DNA of 64,000 nt from Pyrinomonadaceae bacterium (lineage in GTDB: Bacteria > Acidobacteriota > Blastocatellia > Pyrinomonadales > Pyrinomonadaceae), in contig JANQRU010000006.1 of NCBI GenBank assembly GCA_028284415.1, positions 1 through 64,000 on the forward strand, in the 5' to 3' direction. A program made the translations under genes and the position numbers. Of this stretch, positions 53,116 through 62,018 are shown one piece after another; the first letter of the stretch is position 1, and each line of letters begins with the position of its first letter. Below the pieces are notes generated by a model, which saw only the letters and a list, made by a program, of their open reading frames with translations, made no database searches and was not told the origin of the DNA.

Positions 53116-54441
53116 TTATATTTTTGTATTGTGAATTTCTAATTCATCATAAGCAATTGTTTCAACCGAAGCATTTTTATCATCCTTAAAATTACGACTT
53201 CTAATTAACCAAACTATACCCGCACTTCCAGCGAGTAATCCGGCAATCGCAGTTGCCATTTGTGCTGAGATTATTGTTAAAGAAACGCCTGCCAAATAAC
53301 TCGCTGTTCCATACATCGTAATTTCTGCTCCGCGATCGAGAGTCGAAATCCGCCCGCGAATTCTGTCAGGCAAAGATCGTTGAAACATCGTTTCTTGAAC
53401 CGCATATTCTGCACCAATTAAAAGCCTTGAAAAGATAACAAAAATCACAACCAACCAAAGATTCGGCATATAACCACCGACGGCAAAAAGTAATCCGTGA
53501 AAAATCAAAGCCCAACCGATAAATGGTCGTGTAATTCCCTTTTTCTCAACGTAAGTTCCAACTCGATGAGCGATCAGCATTCCAATAAAAAGCCCTACGC
53601 CATTTGCTGTTAACAGAACAGAATATACAAAATCTGTTGACCAACATTCATCGGAAAACACATTTACGCCAAGCCCTTCAAAAACAATGTTGGTTGCACC
53701 ACCCCCAGCTGCCCAAATCACATTCATCAAAAGTATAGTCAAAGCGAGCGGATTTTTTAGTGTGTAGTGGATTCCCTCTTTTATCTCCTCGAAGAAACTT
53801 TGTGTTGCCTCTTGAGCAGACTCGAGTTTTCTTTGCAAAGGACTTCTTTCACTCATGGCTTCTTCAGGAATTAGCCAAATAGAATAGGCGGATACAAAGA
53901 ATGAAATCGAGTTGATAATAAAAGCTATTTCATAGCCAAAAACAACAATCGCAATACCACCAAGTGCTGCTCCGATTGCCATTAATAAAAACCGCGTTGA
54001 AAACATCAAAGCAGTTCCTGACAAAAGTCCTTCTTTACCCGTAATATTTGGAGTAGCTGCATTTTTTGCACCATCAAAAAATGCCGTAGCACCTGAAACT
54101 AAAATCGAAGCTACATAGGCGATCCATAAATCATCAGGTTCAGTTACAAGTAAAAATATGAGTGCAAAAAAACCACGCAGAACATCCGAGATGATGAGAA
54201 TTTGTCTGCGTGAATAACGATCGGCAAATGTGCCTGCAAAAGGCATTAAAATAGCAAAAGGAATAGTTCTCCAAAACAAAAGCATCCCTGCCGCAATAGG
54301 TGATTCCCCTGAAACAAGCCGAACTATTCCCAACCCAGCCACGAAATTAAACCAATTTCCAAGCTCAGAAATAAATTGTCCCCACAGAAGATTTCTAAAA
54401 TTTCTGTTTTGACTAATTAATTGTGCATAAGATAGGTTCAT
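53116..54441 (-). CDS. Major facilitator superfamily transporter
   Basis: A 441-residue inner-membrane transporter with about 12 hydrophobic helices. The loop 2-3 motif is GTFADRYSRRQILIISD and ENTS/MFS_3-type features are LLWGQFISELGNWFNFVAGL at the start and QETMFQRSLPDRIRGRISTL at about 355. The MFS_3 group includes exporters of siderophores and drugs; the substrate is unknown. Convergent with the previous gene, 3 bp between stops. Confidence 0.9.
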   Translation of the reverse strand: MNLSYAQLISQNRNFRNLLWGQFISELGNWFNFVAGLGIVRLVSGESPIAAGMLLFWRTIPFAILMPFAGTFADRYSRRQILIISDVLRGFFALIFLLVTEPDDLWIAYVASILVSGATAFFDGAKNAATPNITGKEGLLSGTALMFSTRFLLMAIGAALGGIAIVVFGYEIAFIINSISFFVSAYSIWLIPEEAMSERSPLQRKLESAQEATQSFFEEIKEGIHYTLKNPLALTILLMNVIWAAGGGATNIVFEGLGVNVFSDECWSTDFVYSVLLTANGVGLFIGMLIAHRVGTYVEKKGITRPFIGWALIFHGLLFAVGGYMPNLWLVVIFVIFSRLLIGAEYAVQETMFQRSLPDRIRGRISTLDRGAEITMYGTASYLAGVSLTIISAQMATAIAGLLAGSAGIVWLIRSRNFKDDKNASVETIAYDELEIHNTKI

Positions 54442-54563
54442 TAAATTTTTGGGTTACAAAATAGTCGAAGAACTGAGACTTAAACTTAAAAATATCCAAA
54501 TAACAGTAGATTTATTCCATTTATTGTAAATTCTTCTAAATTATTGATAATTAACAAAATAAA

Positions 54564-54593
54564 GAGCCGTTAGGCTTATCTTCCTAACGGCTC
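54564..54593 (-). terminator. Rho-independent terminator of the enoyl-CoA hydratase gene
   Basis: GAGCCGTTAGG (54564-54574) pairs exactly with CCTAACGGCTC (54583-54593). On the minus strand it is followed by TTTATTTTG. Confidence 0.9.
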
Positions 54594-54623
54594 GTAAGCT
54601 TAAAAAGTTTAACTTTTTTCACA

Positions 54624-55415
54624 TCAATTTCCTGTGAATTTAGGCGGACGTTTTTCAAAAAATGCTGAAACGCCTTCTTTGAAGTCTTCTGCTTTACCTG
54701 ATTCGAGTTGTAATTTATGTTCTAGCTCAAGTTGTGATTGCAAATCATTTGAAAATGTCGCATTGAGCATTTGCTTGATTCTGCCGATTACAGCCGTCGG
54801 TGCAAATGCAAGTTTATTTGCCATTACAAGCGTTTCTTGTTCCAAAACTTCTAATGGAACAACACGATTTATCATTCCCATTTCAAAAGCTCTTTCTGCA
54901 GAAATCGTGCTTCCAGTCATAAACATTTCCGCTGCTAATTTACTACCGATAGCACGCGGCAAAAAGAAGCTTCCTCCGCAATCCGGTGACAGACCAATTC
55001 TTACAAATGCTTCATTGAATGAAGCCTCTTCAGCGGCAAAAACCATGTCGCAGGCAAGTGCAAAATTACTTCCCGCTCCGGCACAGACACCATTTACCGA
55101 AGCAATAAATGGGATCGGCGTTTCACGAATCAATTTAATAACTTCGTGCAATGCTTCTAACGGTTCTTCCAAAAAAGCCTCAATGCGTCCTTCTTTTTCC
55201 CACATCGAATGCATTTCGCGTAAATCACCACCGGCACAAAAAGCTCTTCCCTTTCCGGTTAAAATTACAACCCGTGCGTTATCCTCAACCGCTTTTTCGA
55301 TTGCCGAACGCAAATCTTTTGTTAATTGCAAAGATAAAGCGTTCAAAGCATCAGGACGGTTCATAGTAACAACCACCACATTTTCATTTATCTGATAATC
55401 AACTGTTTCAAACAT
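54624..55415 (-). CDS. Enoyl-CoA hydratase/isomerase family protein
   Basis: A 263-residue crotonase-fold enzyme. GRAFCAGGDLREM supplies the first oxyanion-hole glycine. FIASVNGVCAGAGSNFALAC and EASFNEAFVRIGLSPDCGG contain the second oxyanion residue and catalytic-region acidic residues; RPPKFTGN is the usual C-terminus. It acts on enoyl-CoA esters, in fatty-acid or aromatic degradation; the precise substrate is unknown. Probably a single-gene or short unit with the zinc-ribbon gene upstream (50 bp). Confidence 0.9.
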   Translation of the reverse strand: MFETVDYQINENVVVVTMNRPDALNALSLQLTKDLRSAIEKAVEDNARVVILTGKGRAFCAGGDLREMHSMWEKEGRIEAFLEEPLEALHEVIKLIRETPIPFIASVNGVCAGAGSNFALACDMVFAAEEASFNEAFVRIGLSPDCGGSFFLPRAIGSKLAAEMFMTGSTISAERAFEMGMINRVVPLEVLEQETLVMANKLAFAPTAVIGRIKQMLNATFSNDLQSQLELEHKLQLESGKAEDFKEGVSAFFEKRPPKFTGN

Positions 55416-55465
55416 ATATTTTTTAAGCGATACGTAATATTTATTTTTTCACCAATCACTTGAAT

Positions 55466-55744
55466 TTAAGCTACTCTTGCTCTCGAACGACTTGCCTCAA
55501 AACATTCTTTGCATAAAACTGAGCGTCCTACTTTAGGCTGAAATGGAACCGAATCATGCTTTCCGCAGTGATCACAAACGATTTCATAACGCCCACCTAC
55601 ATTTTTTTTACCTTTCTTCTTCGAACGGCACTGTGAACATCTCTGGGGAGACATCATATTTCTTTGATAAAAAATTTCCTGTTCTTTTTCGCTGAAAATA
55701 AAGATTTCTTTACATTGAACACACGGTATTTCAACATCTGGCAT
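55466..55744 (-). CDS. Small zinc-ribbon protein
   Basis: A 92-residue protein with four CxxC pairs: CVQC (residues 8-11), CSQC (36-39), CDHC (57-60) and CKEC (78-81), giving two zinc ribbons. FSEKEQEIFYQRNMMSPQRC matches the probable-zinc-binding (zf-trcl) pattern and the second ribbon reads VPFQPKVGRSVLCKEC. Such proteins are common in this phylum and Chloroflexi; a nucleic-acid or ribosome link is only suspected. Confidence 0.85.
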   Translation of the reverse strand: MPDVEIPCVQCKEIFIFSEKEQEIFYQRNMMSPQRCSQCRSKKKGKKNVGGRYEIVCDHCGKHDSVPFQPKVGRSVLCKECFEASRSRARVA

Positions 55745-55823
55745 AGCTCTTTTTCTCCTTTTCCAAACTTAAACGGGGGCATCCTCAGAAGTCTAACACA
55801 TACAAATGGAATTTGAGCAGTGA

Positions 55824-56768
55824 TTAGCTTTTATTTAGTTCTGCGACGTGATTTCTAACTGTTTCGCCAAGAGTTTCAAGATTATATCCACCTTCCATAC
55901 AAGAAACTATTCTCCCTTTACAAACGTCATCTGCCCATTGTTTGACAGTTTTCGTCATCGAAACATAATCCTTATCTTCAAGCATTAATTGTCCCAGAGG
56001 ATCGGTTAAGTGTGCGTCGAAACCCGCTGAAATAAAGATCATGTTGGGCTTAAAGTTTTTATTTATGTCAGCAATTGCATTTTCAAACATACGCTTTTGC
56101 TGTTTGGCAGGAACTCTTGCTTTGACGGGCACATTCATCGTATAATCTTTACCTCGACCGTAACCAGTTTCACCACGAGAACCTGTTCCCGGATACCAAG
56201 GATACTGATGCATCGAGAAAAAATAAACACTTGGGTCATCAAAGAAAATTCCTTGTGTGCCATTACCGTGATGTACATCCCAATCTATTATTGCGACTCG
56301 CTCAATTTCTTTATAACGATTTTGTGCATAACGTGCGGCAACTGCAACATTATTAAATAAACAAAACCCCATTGCATTTTCAGCCGTCGCATGATGACCA
56401 GGAGGACGTACAGCAACAAATACATTTTCAGCTTCATCTTTCATCACAGCATCAACTCCGCGACAAACTCCGCCAGCCGCATAAACTGCCGCTTCAAACG
56501 ATTTCATAGAAATCATCGTGTCATTATCTAGTGCTTCATAACCCTGTTCAAAAGCACTTTCGACCAATTTATAATGATCTTTCGTATGTGCCGCTTGAAT
56601 TATTCCTTTTGAAACTTCTTTAGCCTCAATTTCTTTAACCGAATCCCAAAGTGCTTTGTCGTTTTTTAAGGCATCCATCACAACTTCATAACGCTTCGGC
56701 GTTTCAGGATGCCCAAATCCAGTGTCATGTTTCTGATAAATCGGATGATGTATAAGTGCTGTTGTCAT
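55824..56768 (-). CDS. Histone deacetylase-family (AcuC/class II HDAC-like) hydrolase
   Basis: A 314-residue zinc deacetylase. VAVRPPGHHATAENAMGFCL carries the catalytic His pair, IDWDVHHGNGTQGIFFDDPS the zinc Asp/His ligands, and SAGFDAHLTDPLGQL the third zinc Asp. The fold fits protein-lysine, acetoin-utilisation or polyamine deacetylases; the substrate is unknown. The beta-lactamase-like gene is 3 bp upstream on the same strand. Confidence 0.93.
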   Translation of the reverse strand: MTTALIHHPIYQKHDTGFGHPETPKRYEVVMDALKNDKALWDSVKEIEAKEVSKGIIQAAHTKDHYKLVESAFEQGYEALDNDTMISMKSFEAAVYAAGGVCRGVDAVMKDEAENVFVAVRPPGHHATAENAMGFCLFNNVAVAARYAQNRYKEIERVAIIDWDVHHGNGTQGIFFDDPSVYFFSMHQYPWYPGTGSRGETGYGRGKDYTMNVPVKARVPAKQQKRMFENAIADINKNFKPNMIFISAGFDAHLTDPLGQLMLEDKDYVSMTKTVKQWADDVCKGRIVSCMEGGYNLETLGETVRNHVAELNKS

Positions 56769-56771
56769 ATT

Positions 56772-57905
56772 TTATGTTTGAGATAAAGATATTTTTCCTA
56801 TGTAAAAACTCAATTTCATACCTAGAGCAGTAACGTCATTATTTGAGTTTGAAAGAATAATCACACCACTTTTTTGGTTTTTATTAATGCCTAGAAAAGT
56901 TCTATAACCTCCAGTTGCACCATTATGCCATAGAATGTTTCGTTCACCCGTCATAAATGTAAAGAACCATGAATAGAAATGCCAACCCAGACCTGTTTTT
57001 GTATTTGAATATTTTTTGTGAGTTTTGACTAGAGAATTTGAAATTTTGCTGTTCTCGGAATCAAGATTTGCCGAAAGAAATTTACACATATCTTTTGCAT
57101 TTGAGATAAATGAACCCGCACCTGCTAAAGCTTTGTTTTCCCAAATAGGCGTTGGATTACCTTTATTATCATAACCTTGAGCCAGATTTTTTTTCTGTTC
57201 TTCAGATAAGGTAATTGTCGTATTTTTCATATTTAGTTTTTCGACAATTTCCTCTTTAACAATTGATTCAAATGACTTCCCTATTTTTAATTCCAAAATG
57301 TGCCCAAGAAGTCCCATTCCCAAATTTGAATAAGCATATTTTCCTACTTCGGAATTTTCTTCACAAGTTTCTAAGTAATTATATATGTCCTGTACATCTA
57401 AATCTTTATATGGGTCTTTTTCATCTCCCATCTTCGGAAAAAATATCTTTGGTAATCTAGGTAATCCCGAAGTATGTGTCGCTAACTGAAACAAAGTTAT
57501 CTTTCTTGCTTTGTCACTTAGTTTCAAATCTTTAGGTAAGTATTTTTCAATCGAATCTTTCCAATTAATCTCACCTTTATCAACTAGGATTTGGGCTGTC
57601 GAAGTTGTAAAAACTTTTGTAATTGACGCAAGTTCAAACAATGTATTTGCATCTGGAGTTTTCCCATTAGTCTTTTGTGTTTTTCCAAATCCTTCAATAA
57701 ATATTTTATCGTCTTTTACTACACCAACAACTAATCCAATGCTTCCTTCATTTTGTACATAGGCATTGCCTTTTTGTCGAATTATTTCTTCTAAGTTCTT
57801 TGTGTCTTTTAAGCTACGGTTCCGATAGTAGCGATAAATCGAAAATAAAAACACCCCTCCGGTTAATAAAAGTAAGACAATATTTATGTATCCCAAAATA
57901 TTCAA
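56772..57905 (-). CDS. Membrane-anchored beta-lactamase-fold serine hydrolase
   Basis: A 377-residue protein. An N-terminal helix (about 4-25, YINIVLLLLTGGVFLFSIYR) anchors it. The class C/AmpH-type motifs are SITK (SxxK nucleophile, about residue 93) and YSN (YAYSNLGMGLLGHI). A KTG-like third motif is seen as HNGATGG (about 327). It is probably a D,D-peptidase or esterase; the substrate is unknown. Co-transcribed with the HDAC-like gene. Confidence 0.88.
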   Translation of the reverse strand: MNILGYINIVLLLLTGGVFLFSIYRYYRNRSLKDTKNLEEIIRQKGNAYVQNEGSIGLVVGVVKDDKIFIEGFGKTQKTNGKTPDANTLFELASITKVFTTSTAQILVDKGEINWKDSIEKYLPKDLKLSDKARKITLFQLATHTSGLPRLPKIFFPKMGDEKDPYKDLDVQDIYNYLETCEENSEVGKYAYSNLGMGLLGHILELKIGKSFESIVKEEIVEKLNMKNTTITLSEEQKKNLAQGYDNKGNPTPIWENKALAGAGSFISNAKDMCKFLSANLDSENSKISNSLVKTHKKYSNTKTGLGWHFYSWFFTFMTGERNILWHNGATGGYRTFLGINKNQKSGVIILSNSNNDVTALGMKLSFYIGKISLSQT

Positions 57906-58205
57906 AATAAGTTAGTTTATATAGATTGATTTGTTAAAATTTAACACAAAACTTTTTAAGGATGAACGAGACTTCTGAGAATTAGAGATTTGTAATTATT
58001 ATCTTCCTTTCCCTTCCTTTTATTTTTCAGTTGTAAAAGATGAAATTTCCTTTATCCAGATTTAGAATTGTAAATTTCTAAACACTTTTTCACTTTTTAC
58101 ATTTTCCTTTTTATGAAATTTACAACCACATTTGAATTTATTTCTTTGGCAATTGACTAGAAAAATCTTAGAATCCTTTTAATTTTACAAATTACTAAAA
58201 TTTTG
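57906..58205. other. Intergenic region upstream of the hydroxyproline operon
   Basis: The 300 bases contain no ORF. An 11-bp inverted repeat (TTGTAAATTTC 58068-58078; GAAATTTACAA 58115-58125) and a TTGACT at 58153-58158 with a weak TTTTAA-like -10 could be regulatory. Neither is strong. Confidence 0.35.
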
Positions 58206-59147
58206 ATGAAAAAAGATTTTCAAAAGATTCGCGTAATTGATTCGCACACGGGCGGCGAACCGACTCGTGTTGTCATCGAAGGTTTTCCAGATTTGGGCAA
58301 CGGCACGATGGCAGAAAGATTGGAAGTTTTCAAAAGCGACTTTGATAATTTACGTTCCGCAATTGTCAAAGAGCCACGTGGACACACAGCAGTTATCGGA
58401 GCTTTGTTGTGCGAACCAAGCGATAAGAATTGCATTGCAGGAGTTATATTTTTCGATAACGCAGGGTATTTGGGAATGTGTGGACATGGCACAATCGGTT
58501 TGGTTAGAACACTGGAATATTTAGGCAAAATCAAAACAGGAAAATATAAAATCGAAACACCGGTTGGAATTGTCGAAGCTGAGTTGGATGAAAATGATTT
58601 TGTAACAATCGAAAATGTTCCAAGCTATCGTTACAAAAAAGATGTAGAAGTTGAGGTCAAAAGTTACGGCAAAATTACAGGTGATATTGCTTGGGGTGGA
58701 AATTGGTTTTTCTTAATTCAAGAACATTCTTTTGAGCTAAAACTTGAAAATCTAGAAGAACTTAAAAGATTTACTATAAGCGTTCGAGAAACTTTAAATA
58801 AAAATGAAATCACAGGCAAAAATGGTCACGAAGTTGATCACATCGAAATCTTCTCGCCAACTGAAAAAGCTGACAGCAAAAATTTTGTTCTTTGCCCGGG
58901 ACACGAATATGACAGAAGCCCTTGCGGAACAGGAACGAGTGCGAAACTAGCTTGTCTTTATGAAGATGGCAAATTAAAAGAAGGCGAAACTTGGAAACAG
59001 ATGAGTATCATCGGAAGCATTTTTGAAGGAAAAGTTAGAATTGATAACGGAAAAATCATCCCAATAATTAAAGGAAATGCTTTTATAACAGCAGAAAGTG
59101 AATTAATTCTGGATAAAGATGATACGTTTTGTTTTGGAATCAGATAA
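58206..59147 (+). CDS. 4-hydroxyproline 2-epimerase (proline racemase family)
   Basis: 313 residues from ATG 58206; a TTG one codon upstream is ignored. It interconverts trans-4-hydroxy-L-proline and cis-4-hydroxy-D-proline. The catalytic Cys pair is present: Cys92 (MCGHGTIG) and Cys240 (DRSPCGTGTSA). A Cys at the first position, rather than Ser or Thr, separates epimerase from dehydratase-type relatives. The neighbours complete the pathway, making it the first enzyme of the operon. Confidence 0.9.
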   Translation: MKKDFQKIRVIDSHTGGEPTRVVIEGFPDLGNGTMAERLEVFKSDFDNLRSAIVKEPRGHTAVIGALLCEPSDKNCIAGVIFFDNAGYLGMCGHGTIGLVRTLEYLGKIKTGKYKIETPVGIVEAELDENDFVTIENVPSYRYKKDVEVEVKSYGKITGDIAWGGNWFFLIQEHSFELKLENLEELKRFTISVRETLNKNEITGKNGHEVDHIEIFSPTEKADSKNFVLCPGHEYDRSPCGTGTSAKLACLYEDGKLKEGETWKQMSIIGSIFEGKVRIDNGKIIPIIKGNAFITAESELILDKDDTFCFGIR

Positions 59148-59150
59148 TAT

Positions 59151-59270
59151 TTTCGCCGCAGGTTTCGCAGATGCTGCGGATTTTTTAAGAGATGATTTTT
59201 AATATTTTTTTGATGGCTTACTTTTATCTCTTTTAGTTTATCTGCGTTAATCCGCGAAATCCGCGGCAAA
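59151..59270. repeat. Imperfect inverted-repeat element in the hydroxyproline operon
   Basis: The left end (CGCCGCAGGTTTCGCAGATG, from about 59154) and the right end (TCCGCGAAATCCGCGGCAAA, from 59251) are imperfect complements, and an interior GAGAT/ATCTC pair extends them. The phrase of repeated CGCAGAT/CGCGGAT words resembles common dispersed intergenic repeats. It runs to within 3 bases of the oxidase ATG, leaving no visible RBS there. Confidence 0.6.
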
Positions 59271-59273
59271 AAA

Positions 59274-60404
59274 ATGCTTATGACTTTCGATATTGCAATA
59301 ATTGGTGCAGGAATCATCGGTTCGGCGTGTGCAATGCGTTTGTCAAAAGAAGGTTTTAAAGTCGTAGTCATCGAAGCAAACGAAATCGCAGGCGGAACAA
59401 CTTCAACAGGAATGGGGCATATTGTTGTAATGGATGATTCCGAGGCACAGTTTGCTTTGACAAATTATTCGCAGAAACTGTGGGAGAAATTAGCAGAAGA
59501 GATGCCTAGAGATTGCGAATATGAAACTTGCGGAACAATTTGGGTTGAGGCGGATGATGAAGAAATGGCTGAAGTCCGACGCAAAAAGGATTTTTATGAA
59601 AAGCGAAATGTAAAAACAGAAATTCTTGACGAAAAATCTTTGCGTGAAGCCGAACCTAATTTGCGAGAAAACTTAATTGGCGGTTTGCTTGTTCCAAATG
59701 ACAGTGTTGTTTATCAGCTTTGTGCCACGCAGTTTTTTCTTGATAAAGCTATGCAAAACGGTGCAAAACTTTTGACGGGAAAAAGAGTTGTTGAAATTTT
59801 GGAAAATGGCGTTCGACTAGAAAATGGCGATTTGATTAAAGCAAACAAAATAATCAATGCCGCAGGTTTTTGGTCAAAAGATTTGATGCAAGATTTGAGA
59901 ATTGTGAAACGGAAAGGTCACCTTGTAATTACCGAACGCTATCCTAATTTTGTGAAGCACCAATTGGTCGAACTCGGATATTTGAAATCAGCTCATTCAA
60001 ATGATGCAGATTCAGTTGCGTTTAATGTTCAACCACGGATGACCGAACAAGTTTTAATCGGTTCATCAAGACAATTCGGCGTTGATGATAAAACTATTGA
60101 TTATGAAATTGCGAAACGTATGATCAAGCGAGCACTCGAATATATGCCAAAGTTGCGGAAACTTTCTGCAACCAGAGTCTGGACTGGATTTCGTCCTGCA
60201 ACACCTGATAATTTGCCCTATATCGGGCAACATCCAAAACTTGAAAATGTTTATCTGGCAACGGGACACGAAGGTTTGGGAATTACAACTTCTCTCGGAA
60301 CAGCAGAGATTTTAACTGATGAAATTATTGGGCGAGATTCGGAAATTGATAGCAAAGTTTATTCGCCAAGTCGTTTTGAAAAGAAAGAATTTGCCCGCGA
60401 ATAG
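59274..60404 (+). CDS. FAD-dependent D-hydroxyproline dehydrogenase/oxidase (DadA-like)
   Basis: A 376-residue flavoprotein. FDIAIIGAGIIGSACAMRLS is the N-terminal Rossmann dinucleotide motif. GTTSTGMGHIVVMDDS, AAGFWSKDLM and RPATPDNLPYIGQHP with GHEGLGITTS complete the DAAO/DadA fold. It oxidises cis-4-hydroxy-D-proline to pyrroline-4-hydroxy-2-carboxylate. The [2Fe-2S] and second FAD subunit genes directly downstream suggest a heteromeric membrane-linked dehydrogenase. Start codon ATG 59274 lies against the repeat element; the next Met is 6 bases on. Confidence 0.85.
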   Translation: MLMTFDIAIIGAGIIGSACAMRLSKEGFKVVVIEANEIAGGTTSTGMGHIVVMDDSEAQFALTNYSQKLWEKLAEEMPRDCEYETCGTIWVEADDEEMAEVRRKKDFYEKRNVKTEILDEKSLREAEPNLRENLIGGLLVPNDSVVYQLCATQFFLDKAMQNGAKLLTGKRVVEILENGVRLENGDLIKANKIINAAGFWSKDLMQDLRIVKRKGHLVITERYPNFVKHQLVELGYLKSAHSNDADSVAFNVQPRMTEQVLIGSSRQFGVDDKTIDYEIAKRMIKRALEYMPKLRKLSATRVWTGFRPATPDNLPYIGQHPKLENVYLATGHEGLGITTSLGTAEILTDEIIGRDSEIDSKVYSPSRFEKKEFARE

Positions 60405-60408
60405 GAAT

Positions 60409-60654
60409 TTGAAGAAAATCAAATTACAAATAAATAACGAAAGCGTTTCTATTCAAGAAGGAAGCACAGTTGCGACTGCAATCTTTGAAAGTGACGCAAA
60501 AACATTTCGCAAATCTGTTTCGGGCGAAAACCGTTTTCCTTTGTGTGGAATGGGTATTTGTTTTGAATGTCGTGTAACGATTGATGGCGTAAAACACCAA
60601 AGGAGTTGTCAGATTTTAGTTAGAGAAGGAATGAAAATCGAAACTGATGGATAA
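60409..60654 (+). CDS. Small [2Fe-2S] subunit of the D-hydroxyproline dehydrogenase
   Basis: 81 residues from TTG 60409, with AGGA upstream; a longer frame overlapping the oxidase gene is unlikely. Plant-type [2Fe-2S] cysteines are in CGMGICFECRVTIDG (C..C..C pattern) with a further Cys in QRSCQ. It resembles HcnA/LhpE-type subunits and transfers electrons within the dehydrogenase complex. The gap to the upstream stop is 4 bp. Confidence 0.85.
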   Translation: MKKIKLQINNESVSIQEGSTVATAIFESDAKTFRKSVSGENRFPLCGMGICFECRVTIDGVKHQRSCQILVREGMKIETDG

Positions 60655-61897
60655 AATGCAAACAGACATATTAATCATCGGTGGCGGTGCTGCGGGAATG
60701 TCGGCTGCAATGAGTGTTGCAGAAAACAGTAATTTGCGTGTTTTGATTGTTGATGATAACCCAACATTGGGCGGACAAATTTGGCGTAGTGAAATGGGTA
60801 AAATAAAATCCCCTGAAGCTAAAAAGTTAATTGAAAAGATTGAGCAAAATGAGATTGAAATTTTGAATAAAGCTCAAGTTTTTGCCCAAAATGATGAAAA
60901 ATCGCTTTTGGCTGAAACTCCAAATGGAGCAGTCCAAATGCATTTTGAAAAATTGATTCTAGCAAATGGAGCAAGAGAGAGATTTTTGCCATTTCCGGGT
61001 TGGACTTTACCAAATGTTTTTGGTGCGGGCGGTTTGCAAGCTCTTGTGAAAAGCGGTTTGTCAGTTGAGAATAAACGGATTGTCGTTTCGGGAACAGGAC
61101 CTTTGCTTTTGGCTGTTGCTGAATATTTGAAATCAAAAGGTGCGATAATTTTGTTGATTTCTGAACAAACCAGTCGTATGAAGCTTCTGAAATTCGGTCT
61201 TGGTTTGTGGAGAATTCCAAAGAAGTTTTTCGAAGCGATTAAGCTTCAATCAAAATTGCAGAGGACTGTTTACCTAACCAACTCTTTTGTTATAAAGGCT
61301 GAAGGCAAAGAAAATCTTGAAGCTGTAAATATAGTCCAGAATGGTAAAAACCGCAGAGTCGAATGCGATTTTTTAGCGTGTGGCTTTCATCTTGTTCCAA
61401 ATATTGAACTCGCTTTGATGCTGGGTTGTGAAATAATGGATGGAAACGTCTTGGTAGATAAATTTCAAGAAACTACTCTTGAAAATGTGTTCTGTGTAGG
61501 TGAACCGACAGGAATTGGTGGAGTTGAATTATCGTTGACCGAAGGAAAAATTGCCGGGCTTTCTGCCATTGATAAAAAAGAAAAAGCGAAAGAATTATTT
61601 ACACAAAAGGAAAAATTACAACGCTTTGCTAACGCTTTGAATGAAACTTTTTCACTGCGAGATGAATTACAAAGTTTGCCAAACGAAGAAACAATTGTTT
61701 GTCGTTGTGAAGATGTTACTTTTGGAAAGATAAAAGATTTTAACTCATTCCGAGAAGCAAAATTGCAAGCACGTTGCGGAATGGGAAGTTGTCAGGGAAA
61801 AATTTGTGGTTCAGCGACGGAGTTTTTATTTGATTGGAAAAATGAATCAGTAAGACCACCGATATTTCCTGTGAAGTTGGAGAATTTAGTTGATTGA
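60647..61897 (+). CDS. FAD/NAD(P)-binding subunit with C-terminal [2Fe-2S] domain
   Basis: A 416-residue protein overlapping the previous gene by 8 bp. DILIIGGGAAGMSAAMSVAE is an FAD-binding Rossmann motif, with a second dinucleotide site around VVSGTGPLLLAVAEYLKSKG. The C-terminal BFD-type [2Fe-2S] ligands are in IVCRCEDV and ARCGMGSCQGKICG. It matches HcnB/LhpF subunits of D-hydroxyproline dehydrogenases and probably completes that complex. Confidence 0.87.
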   Translation: MDKMQTDILIIGGGAAGMSAAMSVAENSNLRVLIVDDNPTLGGQIWRSEMGKIKSPEAKKLIEKIEQNEIEILNKAQVFAQNDEKSLLAETPNGAVQMHFEKLILANGARERFLPFPGWTLPNVFGAGGLQALVKSGLSVENKRIVVSGTGPLLLAVAEYLKSKGAIILLISEQTSRMKLLKFGLGLWRIPKKFFEAIKLQSKLQRTVYLTNSFVIKAEGKENLEAVNIVQNGKNRRVECDFLACGFHLVPNIELALMLGCEIMDGNVLVDKFQETTLENVFCVGEPTGIGGVELSLTEGKIAGLSAIDKKEKAKELFTQKEKLQRFANALNETFSLRDELQSLPNEETIVCRCEDVTFGKIKDFNSFREAKLQARCGMGSCQGKICGSATEFLFDWKNESVRPPIFPVKLENLVD

Positions 61898-61904
61898 GAA
61901 ATAT

Positions 61905-61998
61905 TTGCCCGCTAATTTACGCTAATAAACGCCAATAGTTTTTTTGAAAATTGCTTTCTTTACATTATTAGCGAAAATTGGCGTAAATTAGCGGGCAA
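61905..61998. repeat. Inverted-repeat element with 18-bp perfect arms in the hydroxyproline operon
   Basis: TTGCCCGCTAATTTACGC (61905-61922) is the exact complement of 61981-61998. The interior continues the pairing imperfectly (GCTAAT/ATTAGC and GCCAA/TTGGC). It lies between the FAD subunit stop and the deaminase start (62019). A GAGGA RBS follows directly after it. Confidence 0.8.
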
Positions 61999-62018
61999 TA
62001 AAAAAGAGGAATAACTTT

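Noticed and set aside
54634..55395. A 253-codon plus-strand frame antisense to the enoyl-CoA hydratase gene
   Set aside because: It mirrors the crotonase gene codon by codon and shows no recognisable motif. The minus-strand frame has complete crotonase motifs.
5685..58205. Riboswitches or structured leaders in the intergenic regions
   Set aside because: No recognisable conserved core was found in the larger gaps. Absence by eye is not proof; a covariance-model scan would be needed.
60319..60408. N-terminal extension of the [2Fe-2S] subunit
   Set aside because: It lies wholly within the oxidase gene and reads as non-conserved basic sequence. TTG 60409 with AGGA just upstream gives the usual subunit length.
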